Assembly (NCBI GenBank): GCA_017427625.1
Contig: JAFRSL010000160.1
Coordinates: forward strand, 1 to 14,006
DNA: 14,006 nucleotides
DNA from: Synergistaceae bacterium
GTDB lineage: Bacteria > Synergistota > Synergistia > Synergistales > Aminobacteriaceae
Direction: 5' to 3'
The first letter of the stretch is position 1; each line of letters begins with the position of its first letter. A program made the position numbers and the translations under genes. Below are positions 6,659 to 14,006 of this stretch, piece by piece. Below the pieces are notes generated by a model, which was given only the letters and a program-made list of their open reading frames with translations, ran no database searches and had not been told where the DNA came from.

Positions 6659-6683
6659 GCTCAATGTTGAATACGTTTGACAG

Positions 6684-7715
6684 TTATCTTGCCTTGCTCT
6701 CGATTGCCGACATCAACGACTCGAACGCCGCGTTAAACGACTTCAGACCGTCATCAAGCAGCTTCGCGCATACCGCGTTAATGTCAACGCCGATTTCAGC
6801 GAGTTTCTTCATGTCCGCCTCAGCCTCAGCAAGACCAGTCTCAAGCGTCAGTGAAGCCTTGCCGTGATTCACGAATGCCTCAAGCGTCGCAGGAGGTACT
6901 GTGTTCACTGTGTCAGGGCCGATAAGCTCCTCGACATATTTCACGTCGGAGTACGCCTTGTTCTTCGTGCCTGTGCTTGCCCACAAAGGACGCTGAACCT
7001 GCGATGCCCCCGCGAAAAGTCTCCTGAACTCCTGATACATCAGCTTGATACCGTCAACAGCAATCTTCCCGCAGAGTGATGTTTCGCCCTTCTCCGTAAG
7101 CAATTTGTCGACAGCTCCGTCAACCCTGCTCACGAAAACCGACGCAACACTTGCCGCTTTGCCCCCGCGCTTTACGCCTTCAAGGTACGCTTTCGCAACG
7201 TCAACATACTGTGAATGCGAGAATATGAGCGTTGAGTTTACGTTCACGTTTGACGCTATGCACTCGGTGAGGGCTGAAATTCCTTCAGGGGTCGCGGGAA
7301 TCTTGATCATCACGTTTGGACGGTTGAGAAGAGCGAAAAGCCTCTTTGCCTCGCTTATCGTAGTATCACGGTCTGACGCAAGCAAAGGATTGACCTCAAG
7401 GGAAACGTAGCCGTCCTTGCCGTTCGTGCGGTCGTAAACCTGACGCATTATGTCAGCGGCAGCCCCGACTTCCTGAACAGTGAGGACCTCGTAGATTTCA
7501 GCCGTAGATTTTCCCGACGATGCGAGCGACTTTATTGCTCCGTCATAATCCGCTGTCTTTGCGATCGCGTTCTCGAAGATTGAAGGGTTAGTTGTTACGC
7601 CGGTTACTCCGAGATTTATCCATTCCTGAAGCCCGCCTGATGCCACAAGCTCACGGTTGATGTAGTCGAGCCATATTGACTGGCCCATGTTGAACGCCTG
7701 ATGTATTGCTGTCAT
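6684..7715 (-). CDS. tal: Transaldolase
   Basis: Transfers a dihydroxyacetone unit between sedoheptulose 7-phosphate/fructose 6-phosphate and erythrose 4-phosphate/glyceraldehyde 3-phosphate in the non-oxidative pentose phosphate pathway. The 343-residue chain is of the longer type (as in actinobacterial Tal), not the 215-residue TalC/FSA type. Motifs seen: GVTGVTTNPSIF (37-48), SLEVNP (105-110), the Schiff-base lysine in MIKIPATPEG (Lys138), NVNSTLIFS, and RPLWASTGTKN toward the C-terminus. The ATG at 7715 follows AGGAGGGG at a good distance; 13 nt separate it from the kinase stop. It is the last gene of its block. The final codons share a 19-bp near-identical sequence with the region at 5582-5600. 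Role assignment is strong; an in vivo donor specific to this pathway is possible. Confidence 0.94.
   Translation of the reverse strand: MTAIHQAFNMGQSIWLDYINRELVASGGLQEWINLGVTGVTTNPSIFENAIAKTADYDGAIKSLASSGKSTAEIYEVLTVQEVGAAADIMRQVYDRTNGKDGYVSLEVNPLLASDRDTTISEAKRLFALLNRPNVMIKIPATPEGISALTECIASNVNVNSTLIFSHSQYVDVAKAYLEGVKRGGKAASVASVFVSRVDGAVDKLLTEKGETSLCGKIAVDGIKLMYQEFRRLFAGASQVQRPLWASTGTKNKAYSDVKYVEELIGPDTVNTVPPATLEAFVNHGKASLTLETGLAEAEADMKKLAEIGVDINAVCAKLLDDGLKSFNAAFESLMSAIESKAR
6691..6709. repeat. Direct repeat, right copy, at the transaldolase 3' end
   Basis: Partner of 5582-5600 (18 of 19 bases identical). It lies in the last codons of the transaldolase gene. The pair encloses the terminator and the whole ankyrin gene, about 1.1 kb apart. 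Confidence 0.55.
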
Positions 7716-7728
7716 GACTTTTCCCCTC

Positions 7729-9324
7729 CTACCATTTCATAGCGTTGATTGCCGCTTTCTCAATCTCAAGCCCCGCGACGTAATGCTTCGTGAACTCCTC
7801 AAAGCCAGCCACTTCGTCAGGGTCAGGGTTGACCGCTTCGCCCGCCAAATCCTTGAACACCCTCTTGTTGAGATAGTCCTCAAGTTTACCGTCCTTCTTT
7901 CCGTCAGCAAGGAACGCCGCAAGAAGCGCAATTCCCCAAGCTCCGCCCTCGCTTGCTGTTGACATTACTGTTACGGGTGAATTTACGGCCGCCGCGAGAA
8001 TCTTCTGCATTACGAGAGGTGTCTTGAAGAGTCCGCCGTGCCCCATCATCATATCGAGTTTAACGCCCTCGTCTTTCAACAGAATATCCATTCCCAGCTT
8101 TACCGCGCCGAGTGAGGTGTAGAGGTTGACGAGCATGAAGTTTGCGAGGTTGAATTTGCTTCCGGGCATACGTGCGAATACAGGCCTGCCCTCGTTGATG
8201 AAGGTTACGTTTTCGCCGGAGTAATAGCCGTAAGCGAGAAGTCCTCCGCAATCCTTGTCGCCCGTGAGAGCGTGGGTGTAGAGTTTGCCGTAAAGCTCGC
8301 CCATATTAGCCTTGATGCCCATTAGTCCGCAGAACTCATTGAAGATTGATACCCAAGCGTTGAGGTCGGAAGTTCCGTTGTTTGCGTGGGACATAGCGCA
8401 GGGGAAGCCTGAAGGTGTTGTTACCATGTCGATCTCGCGGTGAAGTTTCTTGAGCTTTTTGTCGACAACTATCATCGCAAATGTGCTTGTACCTGCTGAT
8501 AGGTTTCCTGTTCTCGGTGCTACTGAGTTTGTCGCAACCATTCCCGTCCCAGCGTCGCCCTCTGGAGGGCACATCGGGATTCCGGCTTTGAGCGTCCCTG
8601 TCTCGTCCATCAATGCCGCGCCCTCAGCCGTGAGAGTTCCTGCGTCGTCGCCCGCAACGAGTACCTTCGGGAAAACGTCAAAGAGTTTCAATGATTGGCC
8701 GGACTCCTTCATGAGATCGTCAAACTTTGCGGCCATGTCAGCGTCGTAGTCGAGCGTCTCAGAATCAATCGGGAACATTCCTGCGGCATCACCAATCCCG
8801 ATGACCTTCTTCCCCGTGAGCCTGTAGTGAATGTATGCGGCAAGCGTGAAGACTGATGCAACGTCCTTAACGTGAGCCTCGCCGTCGAGCGTCCTCTGGT
8901 ACAAATGTGCAACAGACCACCTCAAAGGAATATTGAAGTCGAATAGTTCCGTGAGCTTGTCGGCTGCCTGAGTCGTGTTAGTGTTCCGCCAAGTCTGGAA
9001 GCGTGCAACCTGCTTGTCGTTCTTGTCGAGAGGAATGTAACCGTGCATCATTGCGCTTACACCCATTGCTCCGAATGTTGAGGGAGTTACGCCGTATTTG
9101 GCCTCAACGTCGCGCCTCAATGAGCCGTAGCATGAGCGCAAGCCTGCCTCAGCGTCCGCTAGGTCATAAGTCCAAACGCCATCGACGAGCTTGTTTTCCC
9201 AGTCGTGAATCCCTGACGCGAGAACATGACCGTCATAATCGACGAGTATAGCCTTGATTCTTGTTGAGCCGAACTCGATACCGAGAGCTGTTTTTCCCTG
9301 AGTTATTGCTGTCTTTGCGTCCAT
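7729..9324 (-). CDS. FGGY-family carbohydrate kinase (ketose kinase, xylulokinase-like)
   Basis: ATP-dependent sugar kinase of 531 residues, near the usual length for the family. N-terminal actin-like domain: GIEFGSTRIKA (15-25) phosphate loop and MGVSAMMHGY (87-96). The likely catalytic base is Asp257 in PEGDAGTGM. C-terminal domain: GNLSAGTSTF (273-282) and GHGGLFKTP (428-436), the nucleotide-binding glycine stretch. Family members phosphorylate xylulose, ribulose, erythritol, glycerol and related compounds; this one is not close enough to any I know to name the substrate. An excellent AAGGAGG lies about 7 nt before the ATG at 9324. Its product would be a natural substrate for the flanking transketolase and transaldolase, favouring a pentulose 5-phosphate. 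The 213-nt gap upstream contains the nested intergenic repeat. Confidence 0.92.
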   Translation of the reverse strand: MDAKTAITQGKTALGIEFGSTRIKAILVDYDGHVLASGIHDWENKLVDGVWTYDLADAEAGLRSCYGSLRRDVEAKYGVTPSTFGAMGVSAMMHGYIPLDKNDKQVARFQTWRNTNTTQAADKLTELFDFNIPLRWSVAHLYQRTLDGEAHVKDVASVFTLAAYIHYRLTGKKVIGIGDAAGMFPIDSETLDYDADMAAKFDDLMKESGQSLKLFDVFPKVLVAGDDAGTLTAEGAALMDETGTLKAGIPMCPPEGDAGTGMVATNSVAPRTGNLSAGTSTFAMIVVDKKLKKLHREIDMVTTPSGFPCAMSHANNGTSDLNAWVSIFNEFCGLMGIKANMGELYGKLYTHALTGDKDCGGLLAYGYYSGENVTFINEGRPVFARMPGSKFNLANFMLVNLYTSLGAVKLGMDILLKDEGVKLDMMMGHGGLFKTPLVMQKILAAAVNSPVTVMSTASEGGAWGIALLAAFLADGKKDGKLEDYLNKRVFKDLAGEAVNPDPDEVAGFEEFTKHYVAGLEIEKAAINAMKW

Positions 9325-9353
9325 AGTTTACCTCCTTAGTGTTATTAAGTTGC

Positions 9354-9532
9354 GACCCCTCTGTCAAAGGCGACTCCTTCCGCTGTAAAAGAAGACCCCT
9401 CCGCTTCACTTAGCTCAGCACCTCCCCTTAGCATGGGAGGCAAAAAAACTTGCGCCCCCTGAGAAGGGGGAGAGGGCCAGCTTGCTGGCGAGGGGGTTCT
9501 TTTTCCATAGAGAGCCATTCATTGCGAGGGGG
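9354..9532. repeat. Outer interrupted copy of the intergenic repeat (ends only)
   Basis: A second left end (GACCCCTCTGTC, 9354-9365) and a second right end (GCCATTCATTGCGAGGGGG, 9514-9532) flank the complete copy at 9394-9500. The ends resemble those of copy A (GACCCCTCCGTC; GCCATTTATGGCGAGGGGG). The arrangement is what results when one element inserts into another. The right end stops 5 bp from the transketolase stop codon. Confidence 0.6.
9394..9500. repeat. Structured intergenic repeat, copy B (inner, complete)
   Basis: A 107-bp copy in the transketolase/kinase gap, same orientation as copy A. Hairpins seen: CCTCCC/GGGAGG (9421-9440), CCCCCT-gaga-AGGGGG (9455-9470) and GCCAGC-tt-GCTGGC (9476-9489). 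Relative to copy A the last stem differs in sequence (GCCAT/ATGGC there) but pairing is preserved on both sides, which supports a selected structure rather than a bare sequence repeat. No coding content. Confidence 0.85.
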
Positions 9533-9537
9533 TGATT

Positions 9538-11451
9538 TCAGAACTTCATGAATGAATCTGCTATCTTTTCCGCTGAAAGCCCCATCTCATCGCGCACAGC
9601 GTCAGAGTTCCCCGACTCTCCGTAATGAGTAACGCCAAGTGTTGCGACTTTCGGGAGAGCGATACCGTTTCTTGCGGCCTCGAGAAGCATTATTGCGCCC
9701 ATTCCTGTGTTGGCGTTATGGTCTTCAACCGTTACGATTGGCCCTGACTTAGCGGCTTCTTTGAGTGCTGACATGTCGGGTGAAAGCGGGCATGATACGG
9801 CGTAGACAGCGACATCAACGCCCTTTCCTGCGAGAATTTCTGCTGACTTCAGCGCGATTTGTGCCATGTAACCGAGCGCGAAGATTGAACCGTCCTTACC
9901 GTCCCTGAGTTTGTCGGCCTTGCCGTATGTGAACTCGTAGCTTCCGGCGTAGTAGCTGAGACCATCAACCTTTGAGCGTCCAACGGCCATGCAGATGTCG
10001 CCGGGAGTCTTGAGGAGCCAGCGTGTTGCCTTGTCGGTCTGGTTGGGGTCAACGGGGACAACGAGCTTCCAGCCGAACATATTACGCATGAGACCTACGT
10101 AGTCGATGCACTGGTGGGTCTTTCCGTCCTCGCCGACATCGAGGCCGACGTGAGTTAAGACTGTCTTGTTGCCTGCGCGGTTAATGTCGTTGAGTCTCTG
10201 CTGGTTGTATACTTCATCGATTCCAAAAACTCCGAACTCTGCCCACAATGACACGACACCTGCGAGGCTTGCTGTTCCCGAAGCTGTTGCGACTGAATGC
10301 TCCTGAATGCCGCTCTGAATGTAATTCTCCGGGCAGGCATCACGGAATTTCCCTGTCATTACTGACGGTGCCAAATCGCAGTCGAAAACTACGATCGGGG
10401 TACGTCCGTCCTTCTTGTAGTTCCTTGCGCCGACATCAGCGAGTGCCTTTCCGAACGCTCCCCTGTTGTCTGAGACCTTCGCGCCCTCATAGGTGAACGG
10501 TGTACCTGTGTCGATGTTTGGAGCTGAAGGGTAGTCGATTTTGCGGCCTGCGAAAGTCGGAGGGTTCTTTCGGCGTTCGAGAGCCTTTGCGAGAGTTTCA
10601 GGGTCTCCGCCGAGATGCTTCACGATTTCCGCGTAGTCATCGTTCGAGACGGGCTTTCCGTGATAATCGGGCTTCCCTTCCATGATTAGACCGTCTTTGC
10701 CCATGATGGTTTTGCAAAGCAACACTGTAGGCTTACCATTCTTTCCGGCGTTCTTGAGAGCCTCATATATTGCACCGAACGAATGACCGTCAACCTCTAC
10801 AGCCTCCCAACCGTCAGCCTCCCAGATCTCGCGGATATTGCAGGGCATTATGTCAAGTCTTCTTCCTGAAAGCTGAATGTCGTTCCAGTCAATCAAAGCT
10901 ACAAGCCCCGTGAGTTTCTGGCTGACAGCCATTCTCCGAGCCTCTGAGATCTGCCCCTTCGTCTGACCACCGTCGCCCATTAGGACGTAGACGCGGCCGT
11001 TATGACCGTTGGCTTTCTGTGCGATTGCGTAACCTACGCCGGCGGAAAGTCCCTGACCGAGATTGCCTGTTCCCAAGTCGATGCCGGGAACTTCGCGCTC
11101 AACGTGTCCCTGAAACACCGAGCCTGCCTGCCTGAAGTGAGCCATAGCCTCGTCCCTGTCAGCAAATCCCCACTCCGTCAACGTTGCGTAAACACCCGCT
11201 GAAGTGTGGCCGTGAGAGATTATGACGTAATCGCGTTTGATGTCTGAGCAATTTTCGGGGGTGAGGTCAGCGACACCGTAGACCGTCATGAACATTTCCA
11301 TGCTTGAGAACGCTCCGGCGGGGTGTCCTGATTTTGCCGCGCTAATCATGGTGAGGGCGGTGATTCGTGCCTGCTTTGCCGATGCTTCGAGTGCTGAAAT
11401 ATCTTCGGGCGATAATTTTTCCTTTGGGAACTTGTGAATGTTCGGTAACAT
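9538..11451 (-). CDS. tkt: Transketolase, single-chain, divergent
   Basis: Thiamine-diphosphate enzyme that moves two-carbon ketol units between ketose and aldose phosphates. At 637 residues it is full length, with both the ThDP-binding half and the pyrimidine/C-terminal half, unlike the split two-gene transketolases common in anaerobes. Seen: SGHPAG (41-46), SHGHTS (79-84), the ThDP motif GDGG (159-162) to DWND (188-191), SGIQEHSV carrying the cofactor-activating Glu, and DGKTHQ. Differences from E. coli-type enzymes: QGHVEREVPGIDLGTGNLGQG replaces the usual GHPE...TTGPLGQG, so substrate-pocket residues may differ. The ATG at 11451 has GGAGG 7 nt upstream; 15 nt separate it from the aldolase gene. 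It very likely acts on the product of the downstream kinase. Confidence 0.93.
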   Translation of the reverse strand: MLPNIHKFPKEKLSPEDISALEASAKQARITALTMISAAKSGHPAGAFSSMEMFMTVYGVADLTPENCSDIKRDYVIISHGHTSAGVYATLTEWGFADRDEAMAHFRQAGSVFQGHVEREVPGIDLGTGNLGQGLSAGVGYAIAQKANGHNGRVYVLMGDGGQTKGQISEARRMAVSQKLTGLVALIDWNDIQLSGRRLDIMPCNIREIWEADGWEAVEVDGHSFGAIYEALKNAGKNGKPTVLLCKTIMGKDGLIMEGKPDYHGKPVSNDDYAEIVKHLGGDPETLAKALERRKNPPTFAGRKIDYPSAPNIDTGTPFTYEGAKVSDNRGAFGKALADVGARNYKKDGRTPIVVFDCDLAPSVMTGKFRDACPENYIQSGIQEHSVATASGTASLAGVVSLWAEFGVFGIDEVYNQQRLNDINRAGNKTVLTHVGLDVGEDGKTHQCIDYVGLMRNMFGWKLVVPVDPNQTDKATRWLLKTPGDICMAVGRSKVDGLSYYAGSYEFTYGKADKLRDGKDGSIFALGYMAQIALKSAEILAGKGVDVAVYAVSCPLSPDMSALKEAAKSGPIVTVEDHNANTGMGAIMLLEAARNGIALPKVATLGVTHYGESGNSDAVRDEMGLSAEKIADSFMKF

Positions 11452-11466
11452 TGATAAACCTCCTTT

Positions 11467-12315
11467 TTATGCTCTTCCACAGCTGCCAATGACGCGCATT
11501 CTTTCGGTTACGTAGCGTGTAACTTCGTCCATTCCGTAAGAGCCGTATTTCTTCGGGTCGAATACTCCCGGATTTTCCTTCATGTATCTTTTAACGCCAT
11601 AAGTGTAGGCAATTCTGAGGTCAGTGGCGTAATTTACTTTACACATTCCCATGCTGACACAGCGAATGACTTGGTCGTCCGGCACTCCTGAAGTCCCGTG
11701 AAGAACCAGAGGAATGCTCACAGTCTCCCTGATTTTTGCGAGAACGTCAAAATTTATCTGCGGTGTACCCTTATAGACACCGTGAGCAGTCCCGACAGCA
11801 ACCGCGAGCGAGTCGCAGCCTGTACGTTCAACAAACACTTTCGCTTCGTCAGGGTCAGTGTAGGGATTGTTGTCGCCGTTGTTGAGGTCATCTTCCTTTC
11901 CTCCGACCTTCCCCAATTCCGCCTCGACTGGAATATTCGCTGAATGACAGATTTCGACGACCGATTTAGTGAGTGCAACATTCTCGTCAAACGGCAACTT
12001 GCTACCATCAATCATGATTGACGTGTAACCAGCCCTGAAAGCCTGTACAGCGATTGCGAACGAGCTTCCGTGATCGAGATGACATGCAACGGGGACTTTC
12101 GCACGTTCAGCGGCGGTCTTTATGTTGGCGAAATAAATATCAGCTCCGGCATATTTGACCGTTCCCGGCGTAGTCTGCATGATTACGGGGGACTTTGTAT
12201 CCTCAGCGGCGTTGAGAACGGCGAGAACCATCTCCATATTTTCGACATTGAACGCACCTACAGCGTACTTGTTCCTTTGAGCGTCAAGAAGTAAATCTCT
12301 TGTTGTTACGAGCAA
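11467..12315 (-). CDS. gatY: Class II ketose-bisphosphate aldolase, tagatose-bisphosphate type catalytic subunit
   Basis: Zinc-dependent aldolase of 282 residues. Seen: MLVTTRDLLLDAQ N-terminus, YAVGAFNVEN (17-26), catalytic Asp81 and zinc ligand His82 in CHLDHG, His178 in VGTAHG, His206 in LVLHGTSG. Alone these motifs fit both fructose- and tagatose-bisphosphate aldolases; the adjacent GatZ/KbaZ-type gene argues for tagatose 1,6-bisphosphate, cleaved to glyceraldehyde 3-phosphate and dihydroxyacetone phosphate. The start is taken as TTG at 12315, with GGGAGG 7 nt upstream and homology to the standard MLVTT start; a TTG at 12321 is almost on top of the ribosome site. The gene begins 2 nt after the gatZ stop, so the subunits are translationally coupled. 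The symbol follows family resemblance (kbaY is equally defensible). Confidence 0.9.
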   Translation of the reverse strand: MLVTTRDLLLDAQRNKYAVGAFNVENMEMVLAVLNAAEDTKSPVIMQTTPGTVKYAGADIYFANIKTAAERAKVPVACHLDHGSSFAIAVQAFRAGYTSIMIDGSKLPFDENVALTKSVVEICHSANIPVEAELGKVGGKEDDLNNGDNNPYTDPDEAKVFVERTGCDSLAVAVGTAHGVYKGTPQINFDVLAKIRETVSIPLVLHGTSGVPDDQVIRCVSMGMCKVNYATDLRIAYTYGVKRYMKENPGVFDPKKYGSYGMDEVTRYVTERMRVIGSCGRA

Positions 12316-12317
12316 TT

Positions 12318-13622
12318 TCAATCCTCCCTTTGGCTTACGGCAAAATTGTAATCTTCACACAGTGCGACGACGCAATCCTTAGCGAGAGCTGCTGCTTTTG
12401 GCGACAATTTTCCGTCTCTTACGCGCTTATACTGACGCGGCATGTACTGGCTCAACATTCCTGCGGGGACTTCAACGCTGTCGATGTTAGCGAAGAGTTT
12501 TGAGATTGCTGACTTTATTTCGGGGAGGCTGAAATAGTACCTGCATCGGTCGGAATAACTGTACTTCCTCGCAATTCTCTTGTCCTCGTCCGAACCGTGA
12601 TAATGCTTCTGCCAATTCTTAGGATTTGCCATCATTACGGCCTCAAGCGTCTCGATGAAGTTAGCTCTCTGATCTTCGGGGACTAACTCACGTTCAATCA
12701 TGCTGAGTGCGAAAAGCCCCTCCCTCAATGCGAACGTCAAAGCCGGGCCGACTTTCAATATTGCGATACCGTCAGCGACCATTTCGCGGAGAGCTTTGGG
12801 CGGCTGATAGTCTGTTGAATGTCCCTCGAATACGAAGCCGGGATATTTCTTGAGTGTTGACGTGAGATTCTTTGCGGCCAATCTGTCGTAAACGTGAATG
12901 TCCTTGTCTCCGAACTCGACTCCGGGCTGAACAACGACAGCGATAACGTCCTGCCATCTCTCAGAAATCCCATGCTCCTCGAATTTCCGCTTGTAGGTCA
13001 TGAGTGTTGTCTCGAAGTCTTTAGGGCTTGTTACCTGTAAGCCTTCCTCATCCTGCGCGCCGCCGGGGATTGGGACTTCGCTCCCTATGATGTAGACGGG
13101 GCGGACTGCGTCGGGCTTTGACTTCCTGAGTTCCTGATATGCTTTCTCGCACTCCTCAAGCAATATAGCTCCTCTTTCAGCGATAACGTCATCACTTAGA
13201 CGCTCATTGACGGGGTCATCGGCAACTTTCATGCTGGTATCGAGATGGATCTTCCTGAAACCGGCAAGAACACAAAGCCTCACGAGTTCTCTTGACCTGC
13301 TCATGGCCTCAGCTTCGGGGAGGTCTGACCATACGAGAGGCCCCATGTGGTCGCCGCCGAGAATGATTTTGTCGCGGTCGAAGTTTACCTTGTCGGCAAT
13401 GGCGTAGACGTAATCGCGGAAATCAGCGGGCTTCATTCCAGTATAGCCGCCGAACTGGTTGATCTGGTTTGCTGTACCTTCAATGAGGACGGGCGAGTCG
13501 AAGCGTTTTCCCTGTTCAAGAACGGCCTCGATGGCGAGTTCATTGGCGGTGCAGTAGGACGGTATTCCGGCGTGTATTCCTGACTTTCTACGCTCGGAAA
13601 TGGCAAGCAACGGATTTTTCAC
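12318..13622 (-). CDS. gatZ: Tagatose-bisphosphate aldolase non-catalytic subunit, GatZ/KbaZ family
   Basis: Accessory subunit needed for full activity and stability of the class II tagatose-bisphosphate aldolase. The 434-residue chain is close to E. coli KbaZ/GatZ (about 420-426). Diagnostic blocks: GIHAGIPSYCTAN (15-27), IEGTANQINQFGGYTGM (47-63), GGDHMGP (89-95), KIHLDTSM, and YIGSEVPIPGGAQ. The GTG at 13622 is chosen because GGAG lies about 11 nt upstream and the chain then begins KNPLLAISERRKSGI, the family's usual N-terminus; an in-frame GTG at 13670 falls inside the terminator hairpin. The stop is 2 nt before the gatY start, and the last codons contain the gatY ribosome site. In galactitol and N-acetylgalactosamine pathways this pair acts after a tagatose-6-phosphate kinase. 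Confidence 0.92.
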   Translation of the reverse strand: MKNPLLAISERRKSGIHAGIPSYCTANELAIEAVLEQGKRFDSPVLIEGTANQINQFGGYTGMKPADFRDYVYAIADKVNFDRDKIILGGDHMGPLVWSDLPEAEAMSRSRELVRLCVLAGFRKIHLDTSMKVADDPVNERLSDDVIAERGAILLEECEKAYQELRKSKPDAVRPVYIIGSEVPIPGGAQDEEGLQVTSPKDFETTLMTYKRKFEEHGISERWQDVIAVVVQPGVEFGDKDIHVYDRLAAKNLTSTLKKYPGFVFEGHSTDYQPPKALREMVADGIAILKVGPALTFALREGLFALSMIERELVPEDQRANFIETLEAVMMANPKNWQKHYHGSDEDKRIARKYSYSDRCRYYFSLPEIKSAISKLFANIDSVEVPAGMLSQYMPRQYKRVRDGKLSPKAAALAKDCVVALCEDYNFAVSQRED

Positions 13623-13642
13623 GGTAAAAATTTCTCCTTTCG

Positions 13643-13678
13643 CAAAAAATAAAGCCCCGCAAAAATTCACAGGGCTTG
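13643..13678 (-). terminator. Terminator/attenuator hairpin between the PfkB kinase and gatZ
   Basis: On the minus strand AAGCCCTGTG pairs with TGCGGGGCTT (10 positions including wobbles) around AATTTT, followed by TATTTTTT. It starts 7 nt after the kinase stop. The gatZ ribosome site follows within about 10 nt of the T-run and leaves no room for a conventional promoter downstream, so partial read-through from the kinase transcript is the simplest way to express gatZ. Confidence 0.75.
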
Positions 13679-13685
13679 AAATTCA

Positions 13686-14006
13686 TTAAGCGTCAATCAT
13701 TTTCCTGATGTTTTCGGGTGAGATTTTCCCTTCCATTGGCCCGAAAGCGGCAGCATTCAAAGCTCCTGCAGCAGCCCCCATCTTTGCGGCTTCAGCGAGC
13801 GATTTACCCTCAGCAATACCGCAGATGAACGCGGCATCATACGAGTCTCCCGCGCCTGTTGCGTCTTCCTGAACGACCTTATAGATAGGCTGCTCGACTT
13901 CGAGACCTTTTCGGGTGTAAATCTTTGAGCCTTTCGAGCCGTTTTTGAGAACGAGAACCTCAAGGCTAGGATTAGTGAACACTGAAGCTATAGCCTCGTC
14001 AACGTC
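13686..14006 (-). CDS. PfkB-family carbohydrate kinase, C-terminal 106 residues
   Basis: The gene enters from the right edge; only its C-terminal third is present. The PfkB signature DATGAGDSYDAAF is seen, with the catalytic-base Asp in GAGD (54th visible residue) and the following helix for the anion hole. The preceding VLKNGSKGSKIY is the usual strand-turn-strand before the adenine pocket. FGPMEG near the end is a feature I associate with tagatose/fructose-type PfkB kinases, from memory. Immediately upstream of gatZ-gatY it plausibly makes tagatose 6-phosphate or tagatose 1,6-bisphosphate, but ribokinase or ketohexokinase specificity cannot be excluded from this fragment. It ends 7 nt before a terminator-like hairpin. 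Confidence 0.9.
   Translation of the reverse strand, partial: DVDEAIASVFTNPSLEVLVLKNGSKGSKIYTRKGLEVEQPIYKVVQEDATGAGDSYDAAFICGIAEGKSLAEAAKMGAAAGALNAAAFGPMEGKISPENIRKMIDA

Noticed and set aside
6593..6664. Longer ankyrin protein starting at 6664
   Set aside because: The extra codons overlap the transaldolase terminator, and a strong AAGGAGG lies inside them just before 6592.
13623..13670. Earlier GTG start for gatZ at 13670
   Set aside because: It falls in the terminator hairpin and adds residues absent from the family N-terminus; the GTG at 13622 has a ribosome site.

Overview
The window is a carbohydrate-catabolism locus read entirely from the minus strand, so transcription runs from high to low coordinates. 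Base composition is moderate (about half GC by eye). The solute-binding protein has a classical cleaved signal peptide and no lipobox, which points to a diderm bacterium. The style of the ankyrin-repeat protein resembles what I recall from Synergistota, but that taxonomic guess is low confidence and no marker gene is present.

Layout in transcription order. Block 1 (14006 to 11467): the C-terminal part of a PfkB-family sugar kinase, a terminator-like hairpin, then the paired GatZ/KbaZ-type and GatY/KbaY-type subunits of a tagatose-bisphosphate aldolase. Block 2 (11451 to 6684): a full-length but divergent transketolase, an FGGY-family sugar kinase and a transaldolase, ending in a good Rho-independent terminator. 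Between blocks 2 and 3 sits an unrelated membrane-anchored coiled-coil/ankyrin protein (6592 to 5639). Block 3 (5546 to the left edge) has its own sigma70-like promoter overlapped by a near-perfect palindrome. It holds a short-chain dehydrogenase broken by one missing base, a complete ribose-type (CUT2) ABC importer (binding protein, double ATPase, permease), a 191-residue protein of unknown function, and the start of a zinc-dependent medium-chain alcohol/polyol dehydrogenase.

How the genes could work together (inference): the importer brings in a monosaccharide or sugar alcohol; the zinc and short-chain dehydrogenases interconvert polyol and ketose; the FGGY and PfkB kinases phosphorylate ketoses; transketolase, transaldolase and the tagatose-bisphosphate aldolase feed the phosphates into the pentose-phosphate and glycolytic pools. 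The substrate cannot be read from sequence; pentitols, hexitols/tagatose, or a branched sugar such as apiose are all compatible.

Non-coding structure is the other main content. Two copies of a G/C-run-rich, hairpin-forming intergenic repeat lie in the same orientation, one of them apparently nested inside a second copy, and one hairpin shows compensatory changes between copies. An attenuator-like hairpin separates binding protein from ATPase. A 19-bp direct repeat (18/19 identical) brackets the ankyrin gene. No intergenic stretch exceeds 300 bases. I saw no tRNA, rRNA, CRISPR array or transposase.
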